Assembly: GCF_003024525.3 (NCBI RefSeq)
Contig: NZ_CP035934.2
Coordinates: forward strand, 2,790,001 to 2,854,000
Direction: 5' to 3'
From: Acinetobacter cumulans
Lineage (GTDB): Bacteria > Pseudomonadota > Gammaproteobacteria > Pseudomonadales > Moraxellaceae
DNA: 64,000 nucleotides
Shown: positions 43,679 to 52,281 of the stretch, piece after piece
Layout: every line of letters begins with the position of its first letter
How positions within the stretch are numbered: position 1 is the stretch's first letter
The notes under the pieces: generated by a model
Database searches by the model: none
What the model was told of the DNA's origin: nothing
Seen by the model: only the letters and a program-made list of their open reading frames with translations
Program-made: the position numbers and the translations under genes

Positions 43679-44043
43679 ATTTGGTTGACTTTGTTTACAT
43701 AAATACACAATCCACTCAGCCATTTGTAAAGTTTTTTTCAAGTGAATGATTATAAAAATAATTTTATTAAAAACCCTATTGTTTTTAGGGGGTTATTTAG
43801 CATTTATCCAATATATTTCTTTTCTTTGATTGTTATTTTCTGTTAAAAAAAGCCACTTTTTAACCAATTTTTTAAGTTTTTTGCCTGTGAAGCAGTAGCA
43901 TTTCAAAATACTCAGTGATAGCATATTCGCATACCAGTTACACTGCTCTGCATTGTTCATACCTAATAAAAATTAGGCATAATAAAAGCAAATAACAGTG
44001 CTAACTAAGGTTTTTTTTAATCTCATATTTAGAGAGTGATGCC
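43679..44043. other. A/T-rich region upstream of the Ala-rich lipoprotein gene
   Basis: About 360 bases without a gene. It has an A/T-rich stretch with a weak hairpin (AAACCCTATTGTTTTTAGGG, 43770-43790 area) and, near its right end, the likely promoter and palindrome at 43953-43983. Nothing else is seen. Confidence 0.55.
43953..43983 (+). promoter_or_regulatory. Putative promoter with an inverted repeat in its spacer
   Basis: TTGTTC (43953-43958) and CATAAT (43978-43983) lie 19 bases apart, with CCTAAT AAAA ATTAGG (43962-43977) filling the spacer. The perfect 6-base arms between the boxes look like an operator. The -35 to -10 distance is long, so the exact boxes are uncertain. Confidence 0.5.
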
Positions 44044-44289
44044 ATGTTATTCAAAAAAATCGCTGTTGCTGCTGCAGTTGCTACTACTTTAGCTTTCGTT
44101 GGTTGTGCTAAAAAAACTGAAGAAGCTCCTGCTGCTGCTGCTTCTGAAGCTGTAGTTGCTGCTTCTGAAGCTTCTGCTGCTGCTGACGCTGCTGCTGTTG
44201 AAGCTTCTGCTGCTGCTTCTGAAGCTACTGCTGCTGCTTCTGAAGCTGTTGCAGCTACTTCTGAAGCTGCTGCTTCTGAAGCTAAATAA
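44044..44289 (+). CDS. Ala/Ser/Glu-rich small lipoprotein
   Basis: A protein of 81 residues. Residues 1-21 are a lipoprotein signal with lipobox FVGC, so Cys21 would be lipidated. The Lys-Lys-Thr that follows suggests sorting to the outer membrane by the plus-2 rule (Ala at plus 2). The rest is a run of imperfect ASEA units (AAASEAVVAASEASAAADAAAVEAS and onwards) with almost exclusive GCT and GAA codons, as in very highly expressed or slipped sequences. It should form a long helix or disordered stalk, like a shortened Lpp-type spacer. I know of no assigned function. It has its own promoter and terminator. Confidence 0.8.
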   Translation: MLFKKIAVAAAVATTLAFVGCAKKTEEAPAAAASEAVVAASEASAAADAAAVEASAAASEATAAASEAVAATSEAAASEAK

Positions 44290-44309
44290 TCTAAACGATT
44301 ATAAAGCAC

Positions 44310-44338
44310 AAAAAGAGAGCCATTTGGCTCTCTTTTTT
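44310..44338 (+). terminator. Terminator of the Ala-rich lipoprotein gene
   Basis: Hairpin AAGAGAGCCA / TGGCTCTCTT followed by T, 20 bases after the stop. Confidence 0.9.
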
Positions 44339-44471
44339 ATTACAACAACAAATCTCAAAACACAATAAACAGAAAGATCAGTACACAATTAGCTTTCACC
44401 AGAACGACTGCCCTAGCATCTCTTCCCATATAGATCGATTAAGATCCTCTATCTTGCTATGAATGGACAAT

Positions 44472-44497
44472 AAAAAAAGCAGATCAATCGATCTGCT
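44472..44497 (-). terminator. Terminator overlapping the end of ihfA
   Basis: Hairpin AGCAGATC / GATCTGCT followed by seven T on the minus strand. Its upstream arm lies within the last codons of ihfA (stop at 44484-44486). Confidence 0.85.
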
Positions 44498-44780
44498 CAT
44501 TTCCAACGCGTTGACGGAATTTTTGTCCCGCACGGAAGGTTACTACACGGCGTGCAGAAATCGGAATTTCTTCACCCGTTTTCGGGTTACGGCCTGGGCG
44601 CTGACGCTTATCACGTAGCTCAAAGTTACCGAAACCTGAAAGTTTGACTTGCTCGCCTGAGATTAGCGCTTGGCTAATCTCATCGAAGAATAACTCGACC
44701 ATTTGTTTCGCTTCACGACGGTTTAAACTCGTGAGCTCACTTAAATGATCAGCCATTTCTGCTTTTGTTAGTGCTGTCAT
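44484..44780 (-). CDS. ihfA: Integration host factor subunit alpha
   Basis: A protein of 98 residues, the usual length of IHF-alpha. Seen are [51 protein letters not shown] with the DNA-intercalating Pro of the [10 protein letters not shown] arm, and [14 protein letters not shown]. It pairs with IhfB and bends DNA sharply at specific sites. The start overlaps the pheT stop by four bases (ATGA), the usual pheST-ihfA arrangement of gammaproteobacteria, which also favours IhfA over HU. Confidence 0.95.
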   Translation of the reverse strand: MTALTKAEMADHLSELTSLNRREAKQMVELFFDEISQALISGEQVKLSGFGNFELRDKRQRPGRNPKTGEEIPISARRVVTFRAGQKFRQRVGNEQID

Positions 44781-47158
44781 GAAGCCCTCAATGTCGCCTG
44801 GTAAGTGTTTTCTAACACTTGGAGAATATTATCCATACCGGATTTGATCTCAGCATCTTCAAGAGTACGTGATGGGTGCTGCCAAAGTAATGCAAATGCC
44901 AATGAGCGCTTGCCTTCTTCAACACCTTGACCAGTGTACACATCGAACAACCATGTAGAGTCTAAAAGCTCACCACCCGTTTTTTCGATAAGTTGCTGAA
45001 TTTCGCTAACATTAATCTTATCACTAATTAAAAGCGCAATATCACGTCTTACCGACGGAAAACGTGATAATTCTGTAAAATTAGATACATAAGTTTGCAA
45101 AACAGCCTGTTGATCGAGTTCTGCAACCCAAGTCGTACTTAAATCCAATTCATCTTCTAAAGATGGGTGTAAGCGACCTAAGTAACCAATCGACTTTCCA
45201 TTAACCAAAATTTCTGCAGATTGACCAGGATGTAACCATGCACGCTCAGAACGTACATATTCCACCTCTAAACGACCTGCTGCTAAAACTTCTTCAACAT
45301 CGCCTTTAAAGTCAAAGAAATCCATTGGCGCTGCTTTACCATGCCAAGATTCAACATTACGTGGGCCTATCGCAATCATCGCAAATGTTGGGATTTGTTT
45401 TAGATCATGAATAGATGCTGCATCTTGATAGTCAAAGCGCAAACCAAGCTCATAGAAACGTACACGGCTTTGCTGACGATTCACATTGTATTGCACACAT
45501 GGAATCAGACTTGAAAGCAAGGTAGAGCGCATCACTGCCAAATCACTTGAAATTGGGTTTGCCAATGCCAATGGATTCACTGCTGGATTCAACTGTTTTT
45601 CAAGCTTCAAATCTGCAAAGCTAAAGCTGATTGCTTCTTGGTAACCTAAAGCCACAACCGTTTGGCGTAATTGAGCAAGCTCAAATTGGTCTTGGTATTT
45701 TGCCAATTTCACATCAATAACAGGCAGACTGATTTGAATATTGTCATAGCCATGAATACGCGCGACTTCTTCAATGAGGTCTTGATAAATGGCCATATCA
45801 TAACGATGTGATGGTGGCACAACAGTCCATTCACCTGCAGCATGTACAGTGACATCACAGCCTAAACGCGTTAACGCATCTGCAATAAATTCGCCATCTA
45901 CGCTATAACCAAGAAGTTGATCAACCTGCGCTTGTTTTAATTCAATCGCTTCACGTGTAGGCAATACATTGGCTTGCTCTGCTACAGTGATTGGACCAAA
46001 GTCACCACCAGCAAGTTCAGCAATGAGCTGAGATGCGCGGTGCATGGCAATCATTGGTAATTCAAAATCTACACCACGTTCATAGCGCTGAGATGCATCT
46101 GTATGCAAACCAAAGCTACGCGCACGACCTGCAATCGCAAGTGGTGCAAAGAATGCTGATTCTAAGAAAATTTCTTTGGTTTCATCTGTTACTGATGAAG
46201 ACAAACCACCCATGATGCCTGCGATTGCCAATGCTTTTTCATCATCTGCAATGACCATCACTTTTTCGTTCAGCTCAACTTCTTGCTCATTTAAAAGCGT
46301 TAACTTTTCAGCAACAGTTGCTTGACGAACGTGTACAGCACCTTGAACTTTACCGCCATCAAATGCATGTAGTGGTTGGCCCAACTCCATCAATACATAG
46401 TTGGTAATGTCGACCAAAATGCTATGCTGACGAATACCTGAACGAGCAAGCGCACGCTCCATCCATTCAGGTGTTGGTGCTTTGGTATTAACGTTTTTAA
46501 TGACACGACCTAAATAACGAGGACAACCTTCAGTTGTAACTACAACTTTTTTCTCATCCGCAATGGTTGCAGCCACTTCTTTAATTTCAGGTGCAGTCAC
46601 AGCCAATTGGTTAATCACACCAATTTCACGTGCAATACCACGGATACTGAAACAGTCACCACGGTTTGGTGTAATGCTAATATCAATCACGTGATCATCT
46701 AGGTCTAGATATTCACGAATATCCATGCCCACAGGCGCATCTGCAGGAAGCTCTAACAGACCATCGATTTTGTCTTCTAAATCAATTTCTGATGCACCGC
46801 ACAGCATCCCTTGTGATTCAACACCACGAAGTTTGCCTTTTTTGATTTTAAAATCACCTGGAAGTACAGCACCAATGGTTGCAACGGGTGCTTTCATGCC
46901 TTCACGTACGTTGGGCGCGCCACATACAATTTGTAAAGGCTCAGCTGTACCAATGTTTACTGTGGTTACACGTAAACGGTCTGCATCTGGATGTTGTACA
47001 ACTGTCAAAACTTCACCCACTACAACACCTGTAAAAGGCTTTGCTGCTGGATCCATATCGTCGACTTCTAAACCAAGCATCGTCAGCTGGTCAGATAAAG
47101 TATTGCTATCAATGGCTGGATTAACCCATGTACGCAACCAATTTTCGCTAATTTTCAT
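44777..47158 (-). CDS. pheT: Phenylalanine-tRNA ligase subunit beta
   Basis: A protein of 793 residues, normal for the bacterial beta subunit. In order: [14 protein letters not shown] start; the tRNA-binding domain (about 40-150, [19 protein letters not shown]); the B3/B4 editing domain (about 210-380, including [20 protein letters not shown]); the B5 domain (about 400-475); the synthetase-like core; and the ferredoxin-fold anticodon-binding domain at the C-terminus ([18 protein letters not shown] to the end). With PheS it forms an alpha2-beta2 enzyme that charges tRNA-Phe and edits Tyr. Coupled to ihfA downstream; 148 bases with a repeat-like sequence separate it from pheS. Confidence 0.97.
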   Translation of the reverse strand: MKISENWLRTWVNPAIDSNTLSDQLTMLGLEVDDMDPAAKPFTGVVVGEVLTVVQHPDADRLRVTTVNIGTAEPLQIVCGAPNVREGMKAPVATIGAVLPGDFKIKKGKLRGVESQGMLCGASEIDLEDKIDGLLELPADAPVGMDIREYLDLDDHVIDISITPNRGDCFSIRGIAREIGVINQLAVTAPEIKEVAATIADEKKVVVTTEGCPRYLGRVIKNVNTKAPTPEWMERALARSGIRQHSILVDITNYVLMELGQPLHAFDGGKVQGAVHVRQATVAEKLTLLNEQEVELNEKVMVIADDEKALAIAGIMGGLSSSVTDETKEIFLESAFFAPLAIAGRARSFGLHTDASQRYERGVDFELPMIAMHRASQLIAELAGGDFGPITVAEQANVLPTREAIELKQAQVDQLLGYSVDGEFIADALTRLGCDVTVHAAGEWTVVPPSHRYDMAIYQDLIEEVARIHGYDNIQISLPVIDVKLAKYQDQFELAQLRQTVVALGYQEAISFSFADLKLEKQLNPAVNPLALANPISSDLAVMRSTLLSSLIPCVQYNVNRQQSRVRFYELGLRFDYQDAASIHDLKQIPTFAMIAIGPRNVESWHGKAAPMDFFDFKGDVEEVLAAGRLEVEYVRSERAWLHPGQSAEILVNGKSIGYLGRLHPSLEDELDLSTTWVAELDQQAVLQTYVSNFTELSRFPSVRRDIALLISDKINVSEIQQLIEKTGGELLDSTWLFDVYTGQGVEEGKRSLAFALLWQHPSRTLEDAEIKSGMDNILQVLENTYQATLRAS

Positions 47159-47187
47159 TTCAATAAAACCTATTAATTCTAAATTTT

Positions 47188-47297
47188 AATCCCCCTCTAA
47201 CTCCCCCCATTAACCAAGGGGAAGACTCCTCTAGCCACAATTTGTTTCGAGAAGTTCCTCTCCTTTTTTAAAGGAGAGGTTAGGAGAGGATTTACAA
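47188..47297. repeat. Dispersed intergenic repeat-like sequence (pheS-pheT gap)
   Basis: Noncoding stretch with CCCCTCTAACTCCCCCC, then CCTCTCCTTTTTTAAAGGAG and AGGTTAGGAGAGG further on, an imperfect inverted repeat over about 100 bases. Same family character as 8591 and 36165. It lies inside a tight operon, so it is presumably transcribed. Confidence 0.5.
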
Positions 47298-47306
47298 AAA
47301 ATTCGT

Positions 47307-48308
<1,002 letters not shown>

Positions 48309-48444
48309 TTAGAAAAATATAAAAACCCCATATTCTAACAGTTTTTGAACGCGATGATGAAGCGCATTCATAAGTAAAAATTGCAATAGCATCAAGAATT
48401 AAAAAAAGTATAAGATAGGCGCATTATCAATGAGATCTTTCATT

Positions 48445-49467
48445 ATGGCGCTCGATCAAATTTGGAAACAGCAACTAACACTGGTTACTTATGGAAATGA
48501 GTTTTTAGCACAAAATCTAAGTTTTCAACGCTGGGTACAGCATGCTATTTTCGATCAGCACCATTTTGTGTTTCGTGACTTAATGTCACAACATTTGTTG
48601 GCACAGCATTTTCAAATTTGGTTAGAAGGCTTAAAAAAACAAGGTGTTCAGCGTATTAGTCTGCACCGCTCTGCACTATTGAATGACGAACAAAATCCTA
48701 ATGCCAATGTTGAGCTTCTACCTATTGCACACTTTATTGTGAGCCATGATGCCCATAAAAAGCAGGCTTGGATCTTTGGTAAAGAGTTAGCAGAATGGTA
48801 CACCGCAGACAATGATTATGAAGCACCTACATCTCAACGATCTACATTACGTCTTGAGACATTTTGGCGCTTTGACTTAAATAACGCTTTAGCCAAACGA
48901 ATAGATAGCGACTTACAACAACCCAATTGGGATGATATTCAGCTTTATACTGACAATGAATTATTTGATAGCAAATTTGCCAAAGGTTTTGTTGAACCAA
49001 CTGAGCTAGATAGCCCTTATTATGGGCTGAATCACGAGCAACTGCAGAATAATGTAAGCGCGCTGTCTTTATTGCCGACAGATTACCAAGCGGATTATGC
49101 ACATCAGACCTTACTTCGCTTAGATGCACTGGATACTTTTATTCAAGACAAAATTCAGCATCCATACAACGCTGAAGGTGAAGCACTACCAGCAGAAGAA
49201 CAGCTGAATATGCGTCATTTTTCGCAAAAGTTAGATGATCTTCGCAGTAAGTTTATTGTCAAAGTTGCCAACCACTATAAAACTGCACGTTTGACCGTGA
49301 AAGAAATTCCATCACCTTTAGATGATATACAGCTTCCAAATAGTCAGAAAAAGAATGCTTACTCTAAGCCGTCAGCAGATGACAACGGCAATAATAAAAC
49401 TGGGGTTTTTGCGCTAATTGTGGTCACAGTCATCATCTGTTTATGTGGTTATTATTTTGGTCTTTAA
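48445..49467 (+). CDS. Unrecognised protein with a C-terminal membrane anchor
   Basis: A protein of 340 residues from the ATG at 48445, preferred over the ATG at 48430 because GAGATC lies 9 bases upstream. I do not recognise it. The body is soluble, rich in Gln, His, Asp and aromatic residues (QKLDDLRSKFIVKVANHYKTA near 265-285), and codes like the backbone. The last 23 residues are one hydrophobic segment (VFALIVVTVIICLCGYYFGL) after a polar Asn/Lys/Ser linker, so it looks tail-anchored in the inner membrane with the body in the cytoplasm. Divergent from pheS, convergent with the next small gene. Confidence 0.75.
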   Translation: MALDQIWKQQLTLVTYGNEFLAQNLSFQRWVQHAIFDQHHFVFRDLMSQHLLAQHFQIWLEGLKKQGVQRISLHRSALLNDEQNPNANVELLPIAHFIVSHDAHKKQAWIFGKELAEWYTADNDYEAPTSQRSTLRLETFWRFDLNNALAKRIDSDLQQPNWDDIQLYTDNELFDSKFAKGFVEPTELDSPYYGLNHEQLQNNVSALSLLPTDYQADYAHQTLLRLDALDTFIQDKIQHPYNAEGEALPAEEQLNMRHFSQKLDDLRSKFIVKVANHYKTARLTVKEIPSPLDDIQLPNSQKKNAYSKPSADDNGNNKTGVFALIVVTVIICLCGYYFGL

Positions 49468-49511
49468 ACTGAGCCCAGCCATACTCAGCCCGGTATCCCC
49501 GCCAGCTTGCT

Positions 49512-49535
49512 AAAAGCATCCGTCAGGATGCTTTT
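49512..49535. terminator. Bidirectional terminator at the left edge of the atypical region
   Basis: Hairpin AAAAGCATCC GTCA GGATGCTTTT between convergent genes, 45 bases after the tail-anchored protein's stop. Confidence 0.88.
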
Positions 49536-49543
49536 TCAGCCGG

Positions 49544-49756
49544 TTAAGCGGTAATCAAATAATTAAACGGCCTGATTTCAATCTGCACTTTATGCTCTCC
49601 AGCATGCTGATTAATATAATGATTGACTGATACAACCTCACCTTCCAGCTGCGCATCCGGCCCATACATAATTTTGACAGATTCGCCTTTACGCGGAATC
49701 ATCTGCAATTCAAGCGTGATCGTACCCTGCCCCATTCCTCTGATTTCAGCCAGCAT
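49544..49756 (-). CDS. Unrecognised small protein, about 70 residues
   Basis: The ATG at 49756 is chosen because AAGGAT lies 8 bases upstream; longer starts add a Lys-rich lead that looks noncoding. The 70 residues form a likely beta-barrel-like small domain (MLAEIRGMGQGTITLELQMI, then GESVKIMYGPDAQLEGEVVS). The pattern of short strands and a Gly-rich turn recalls small regulators of unknown type, but I cannot name a family. The Leu- and Gln-rich codons and higher G+C already match the island rather than the backbone. Confidence 0.6.
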   Translation of the reverse strand: MLAEIRGMGQGTITLELQMIPRKGESVKIMYGPDAQLEGEVVSVNHYINQHAGEHKVQIEIRPFNYLITA

Positions 49757-49878
49757 ATTCTTATCCTTGTGTTTTTTGCTCTCTACATTAGGCATGGCGC
49801 AAAGCGCGTTATAAAGATTAGTTCTGTAACTGGGCTGCACTTTTTATTGATTAAACATCTAAACTTAAATATCTAAAC

Positions 49879-50436
49879 TCAAACATCAAAAACATAAGCG
49901 TCCAATTGTTCTAAAAACGCATCAACTGCAGTTGGTGATTCTAATCGAATCCATTGAATATACTGATATTCCGGCGCTTTCATCATCTGCTGATATTTTT
50001 CCCGATTCTTTTTATGGGTCTTAATCATCCACCAAACGATAGAATCACGGCCAAACATCCGCCATAAGCTTTCCTGATTATTTGAATCCGGCCAAAGATC
50101 TTGTTTGGACTTGGCCCGAGAAATTGCGCGCGTTACAGAGCGGTATAAATTGACCGGAAACGGCAGATCCAGCCAAATTACTGTATCTATTTCCGACCAT
50201 TTCACCGGAATCGCCCGGGTATAATTTCCATCGATGACATAACCATTTTTTGCTTTGGCAATTTCAGCTTCGATACGCGCAAAAAAGATTTCGTCAGGAC
50301 ACTCCTGCCAGTCATCCAGCCAAAACAGGTTATCCAATTCAATATAATGCAGCGCTAATTTTTCCGCCAAAGCTCTGGAAAAGGTTGATTTTCCCGTGGC
50401 TGAAGTACCGACTACGTTTATTCTTTTCAGTGTCAT
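49879..50436 (-). CDS. P-loop kinase-like protein (adenylate kinase / FlaR-like)
   Basis: A protein of 185 residues with a Walker A loop GTSATGKST at 10-18 directly after the first strand, and IDTVIWLDLPFP as a Walker-B-like strand near 103-114. An Arg-rich helix (SVTRAISRAKSKQD) follows, as in the lid region of small nucleoside kinases. Acinetobacter and other genomes annotate such genes as 'topology modulation protein FlaR' or AAA-type kinase; the substrate is unknown. It stands next to the small protein at 49544 on the same strand with a 122-base gap. Confidence 0.8.
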   Translation of the reverse strand: MTLKRINVVGTSATGKSTFSRALAEKLALHYIELDNLFWLDDWQECPDEIFFARIEAEIAKAKNGYVIDGNYTRAIPVKWSEIDTVIWLDLPFPVNLYRSVTRAISRAKSKQDLWPDSNNQESLWRMFGRDSIVWWMIKTHKKNREKYQQMMKAPEYQYIQWIRLESPTAVDAFLEQLDAYVFDV

Positions 50437-50500
50437 GATGATCCGCTTGAGTCCGGTGAATCATTATCAAGATAACAGCATTCAATTCGATGGTTAAATT

Positions 50501-50599
50501 TTATTCTGCGCTGCCGTCAGATGCACTTTCATCGGCATCAATAGAATCCGGTTCAATTGCAGCCTCAAACCCCACTGTGCGCAGACGGTATTGATCCCA
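50501..50599 (-). pseudogene. Possible 3' remnant of a lost gene
   Basis: An open stretch of 32 codons and a stop, preceded in frame by TGA, reads WDQYRLRTVGFEAAIEPD and then an acidic tail ending DGSAE. The codons look used and the acidic tail resembles a real C-terminus, but no start or upstream part remains. It could be chance. Confidence 0.25.
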
Positions 50600-50885
50600 T
50601 CATTTTGCCCTTAGCATTCATTTATGCCTGCTTCCCTCCTGATCTGCACGCCGTATAAAAAACAGAACATCAAGCCGCGCCCAGCTGAATGATTTGGGCC
50701 TGCCCGCGGTTATGATGAGCGCGCGCCATAAGACTGCCTTCCCGCACTGAGCGCAAAGCGGCAAGTATATGCGCGGGTTTTCATCTGAGCATTTAAATAC
50801 ATTAAGCAGCTGCACGGCAGCATGACCAAAACCAAACATTGAAATCACGGCATAACGCGCAAACTTCCGTCCGGGACGCGGCGCC

Positions 50886-50934
50886 AGCCCAGCCCAGCCC
50901 AGCCCAGCCCAGCCCAGCCCAGCCCAGCCCAGCC
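50886..50934. repeat. Pentanucleotide tandem repeat (AGCCC)n
   Basis: Nine uninterrupted AGCCC units (50886-50930) plus a partial tenth. It can change length by slippage, and 5-base steps shift any reading frame through it. The only frame across it, on the minus strand, gives a Leu-Gly-Trp-Ala repeat and does not look like a gene. Confidence 0.95.
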
Positions 50935-51045
50935 TATTCATTTTCAAATAAAATGCAGCGCTGAGCATCGCTCAAATATTCAAAATTTAAATATAATAAC
51001 CAAATACTTAAATATAAAATTTCAACATAATTATTATGAGGCTTT

Positions 51046-52194
51046 ATGAAAACAGAATTTGCCATTTACGCTAAAAAACCGCTGATTTCATGGCCAACAA
51101 GTTTAATGCTTATTTTACTGGGCATTGTGATGATCATTGTTATACCTTTTTTCAAATGGTTTAGAGATCAGGCTCAACCGCTTAACCTCAGCATAGTGAT
51201 TGAATACCTGCAATACACCCTGAAAAATTTCCCGATTTACGAGCTACAAGCTGATCATACTCAGCTGATACTGATCTACATCGTATCTGTAATTGTCATT
51301 GATTACTTAAAAACGCAGATTAAACTAGTCATTACGCCTGATAAAATTTATTACCGCTTGTGGAAAATGCCTCTCAGCACATTCATTCAGCGGCAGGAGG
51401 TAGAATACTGTCAATTTGCCATTCTTGGTATAACCCGCCCAAAATGGATCTCATGGATGCAGCGTCCCATTTTTCAGACTGCCAACAAAGCGAATCCACA
51501 GCTTTTATTCTTCCCCCTTAAAAATGTTCAATCTCAATTGCACCTTGCATGCTTAAGTGAACATGAAAAAGGGCAGCTGATTCAAATACTCAAACAATAT
51601 TATAATTTTCAGGATGATATTGCGGCGCTGACGCTTTCGCAAGAAGATCTGCAAAATTTAATTCTTCAAACCAAGATCAGCCCGCGGATCGCCTACCTGC
51701 TTATCGGCAACGTTCCTATTGGTATTTTGGGCTTATATTTAAACGCGCAAGCCCAGTTCTTTTATATTTCCAATTATCCGGTTTTGCTGTGTTTGGCCAT
51801 TATTTTTCTGCTGATTTTCATTCCAAGCGTATTATGGATACAAAAAGATATTCCCAAAATAGCGTTTACAGGAAGCATGCTGTCCAGTACATTTTTAACG
51901 CTGAGCCTGAGCTTTTTTCTGATGCCGGTATTGCATAGTTATTATGCTTTGCATTTTGGCACTCATAAAATGACCGGTGCGCAATTGCTCTCAATGGATG
52001 CAGGCGGCCAAAAATGGCGCTTATTAGACAATCAGCAAACTTTTTATATTTTACCCAAAACACCCTTTTACAACCCGAACCTTAAAACCCATGAAATTTA
52101 TGAATTTCCCATTTATTATCATTGGCATAACTATCATTTCCAGCATAGCGAGCTTGCCCTGGTTCAGCTCAAAACCAAAACAAAGCCCGGGTAA
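51046..52194 (+). CDS. Unrecognised membrane protein, 382 residues
   Basis: A protein of 382 residues with about five membrane segments: one near 20-38, one near 75-95, then three near 220-310 (LIGNVPIGILGLYLNAQ, PVLLCLAIIFLLIFIPSVLW, LSSTFLTLSLSFFLMPVL). Between them, at about 95-210, lies a cytoplasmic part with KMPLSTFIQRQEVEYCQFAI, which recalls PH-like domains of small membrane proteins, though I cannot name a family. No signal peptide cleavage is evident. Codon use is island-like. It is convergent with tpsB, ending at the first copy of the duplicated terminator, so it may be part of the original, pre-insertion neighbourhood. Confidence 0.7.
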   Translation: MKTEFAIYAKKPLISWPTSLMLILLGIVMIIVIPFFKWFRDQAQPLNLSIVIEYLQYTLKNFPIYELQADHTQLILIYIVSVIVIDYLKTQIKLVITPDKIYYRLWKMPLSTFIQRQEVEYCQFAILGITRPKWISWMQRPIFQTANKANPQLLFFPLKNVQSQLHLACLSEHEKGQLIQILKQYYNFQDDIAALTLSQEDLQNLILQTKISPRIAYLLIGNVPIGILGLYLNAQAQFFYISNYPVLLCLAIIFLLIFIPSVLWIQKDIPKIAFTGSMLSSTFLTLSLSFFLMPVLHSYYALHFGTHKMTGAQLLSMDAGGQKWRLLDNQQTFYILPKTPFYNPNLKTHEIYEFPIYYHWHNYHFQHSELALVQLKTKTKPG

Positions 52195-52225
52195 TATCCG
52201 CCCGCCCGGCATAAGAATTTTAAGC

Positions 52226-52254
52226 AAAAAAGACCGCTAAAAGCGGTCTTTTTT
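52226..52254. terminator. Duplicated terminator, copy 1 (left of tpsBA)
   Basis: Hairpin GACCGCTAAAAGCGGTC with at least six A before and six T after. It ends the gene at 51046 on the plus strand and tpsB on the minus strand. The same sequence, in the same orientation, recurs at 59675-59706. Confidence 0.92.
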
Positions 52255-52281
52255 GCATTCTAGTATTCACTTTGTACGGCA

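Larger units (their letters stand above)
50437..51045. other. Decayed intergenic stretch with a pentanucleotide repeat
   Basis: About 600 bases with no credible gene. From left to right it holds a possible gene remnant (50501-50599), unusual G+C-rich sequence up to the pentanucleotide repeat (50886-50934), then an A/T-rich run (50970-51040) with repeated TTAAATATAA blocks before the next gene. It looks like a patchwork left by older insertions and deletions. Confidence 0.55.

Noticed and set aside
44001..44309. Minus-strand open frame of about 100 codons opposite the Ala-rich lipoprotein, also reading ASEA repeats
   Set aside because: It is a mirror of the near-palindromic repeat codons; it has no good start or ribosome site, and the plus-strand frame has a lipobox, promoter and terminator.
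49757..49840. Longer N-terminus for the small protein at 49544
   Set aside because: The extension is Lys/Asn-rich and lacks a ribosome site, while AAGGAT precedes the ATG at 49756.
50618..50968. Minus-strand open frame of 116 codons with a Leu-Gly-Trp-Ala repeat
   Set aside because: The repeat is translation of the AGCCC tandem repeat, the rest has no protein-like features, and there is no ribosome site.
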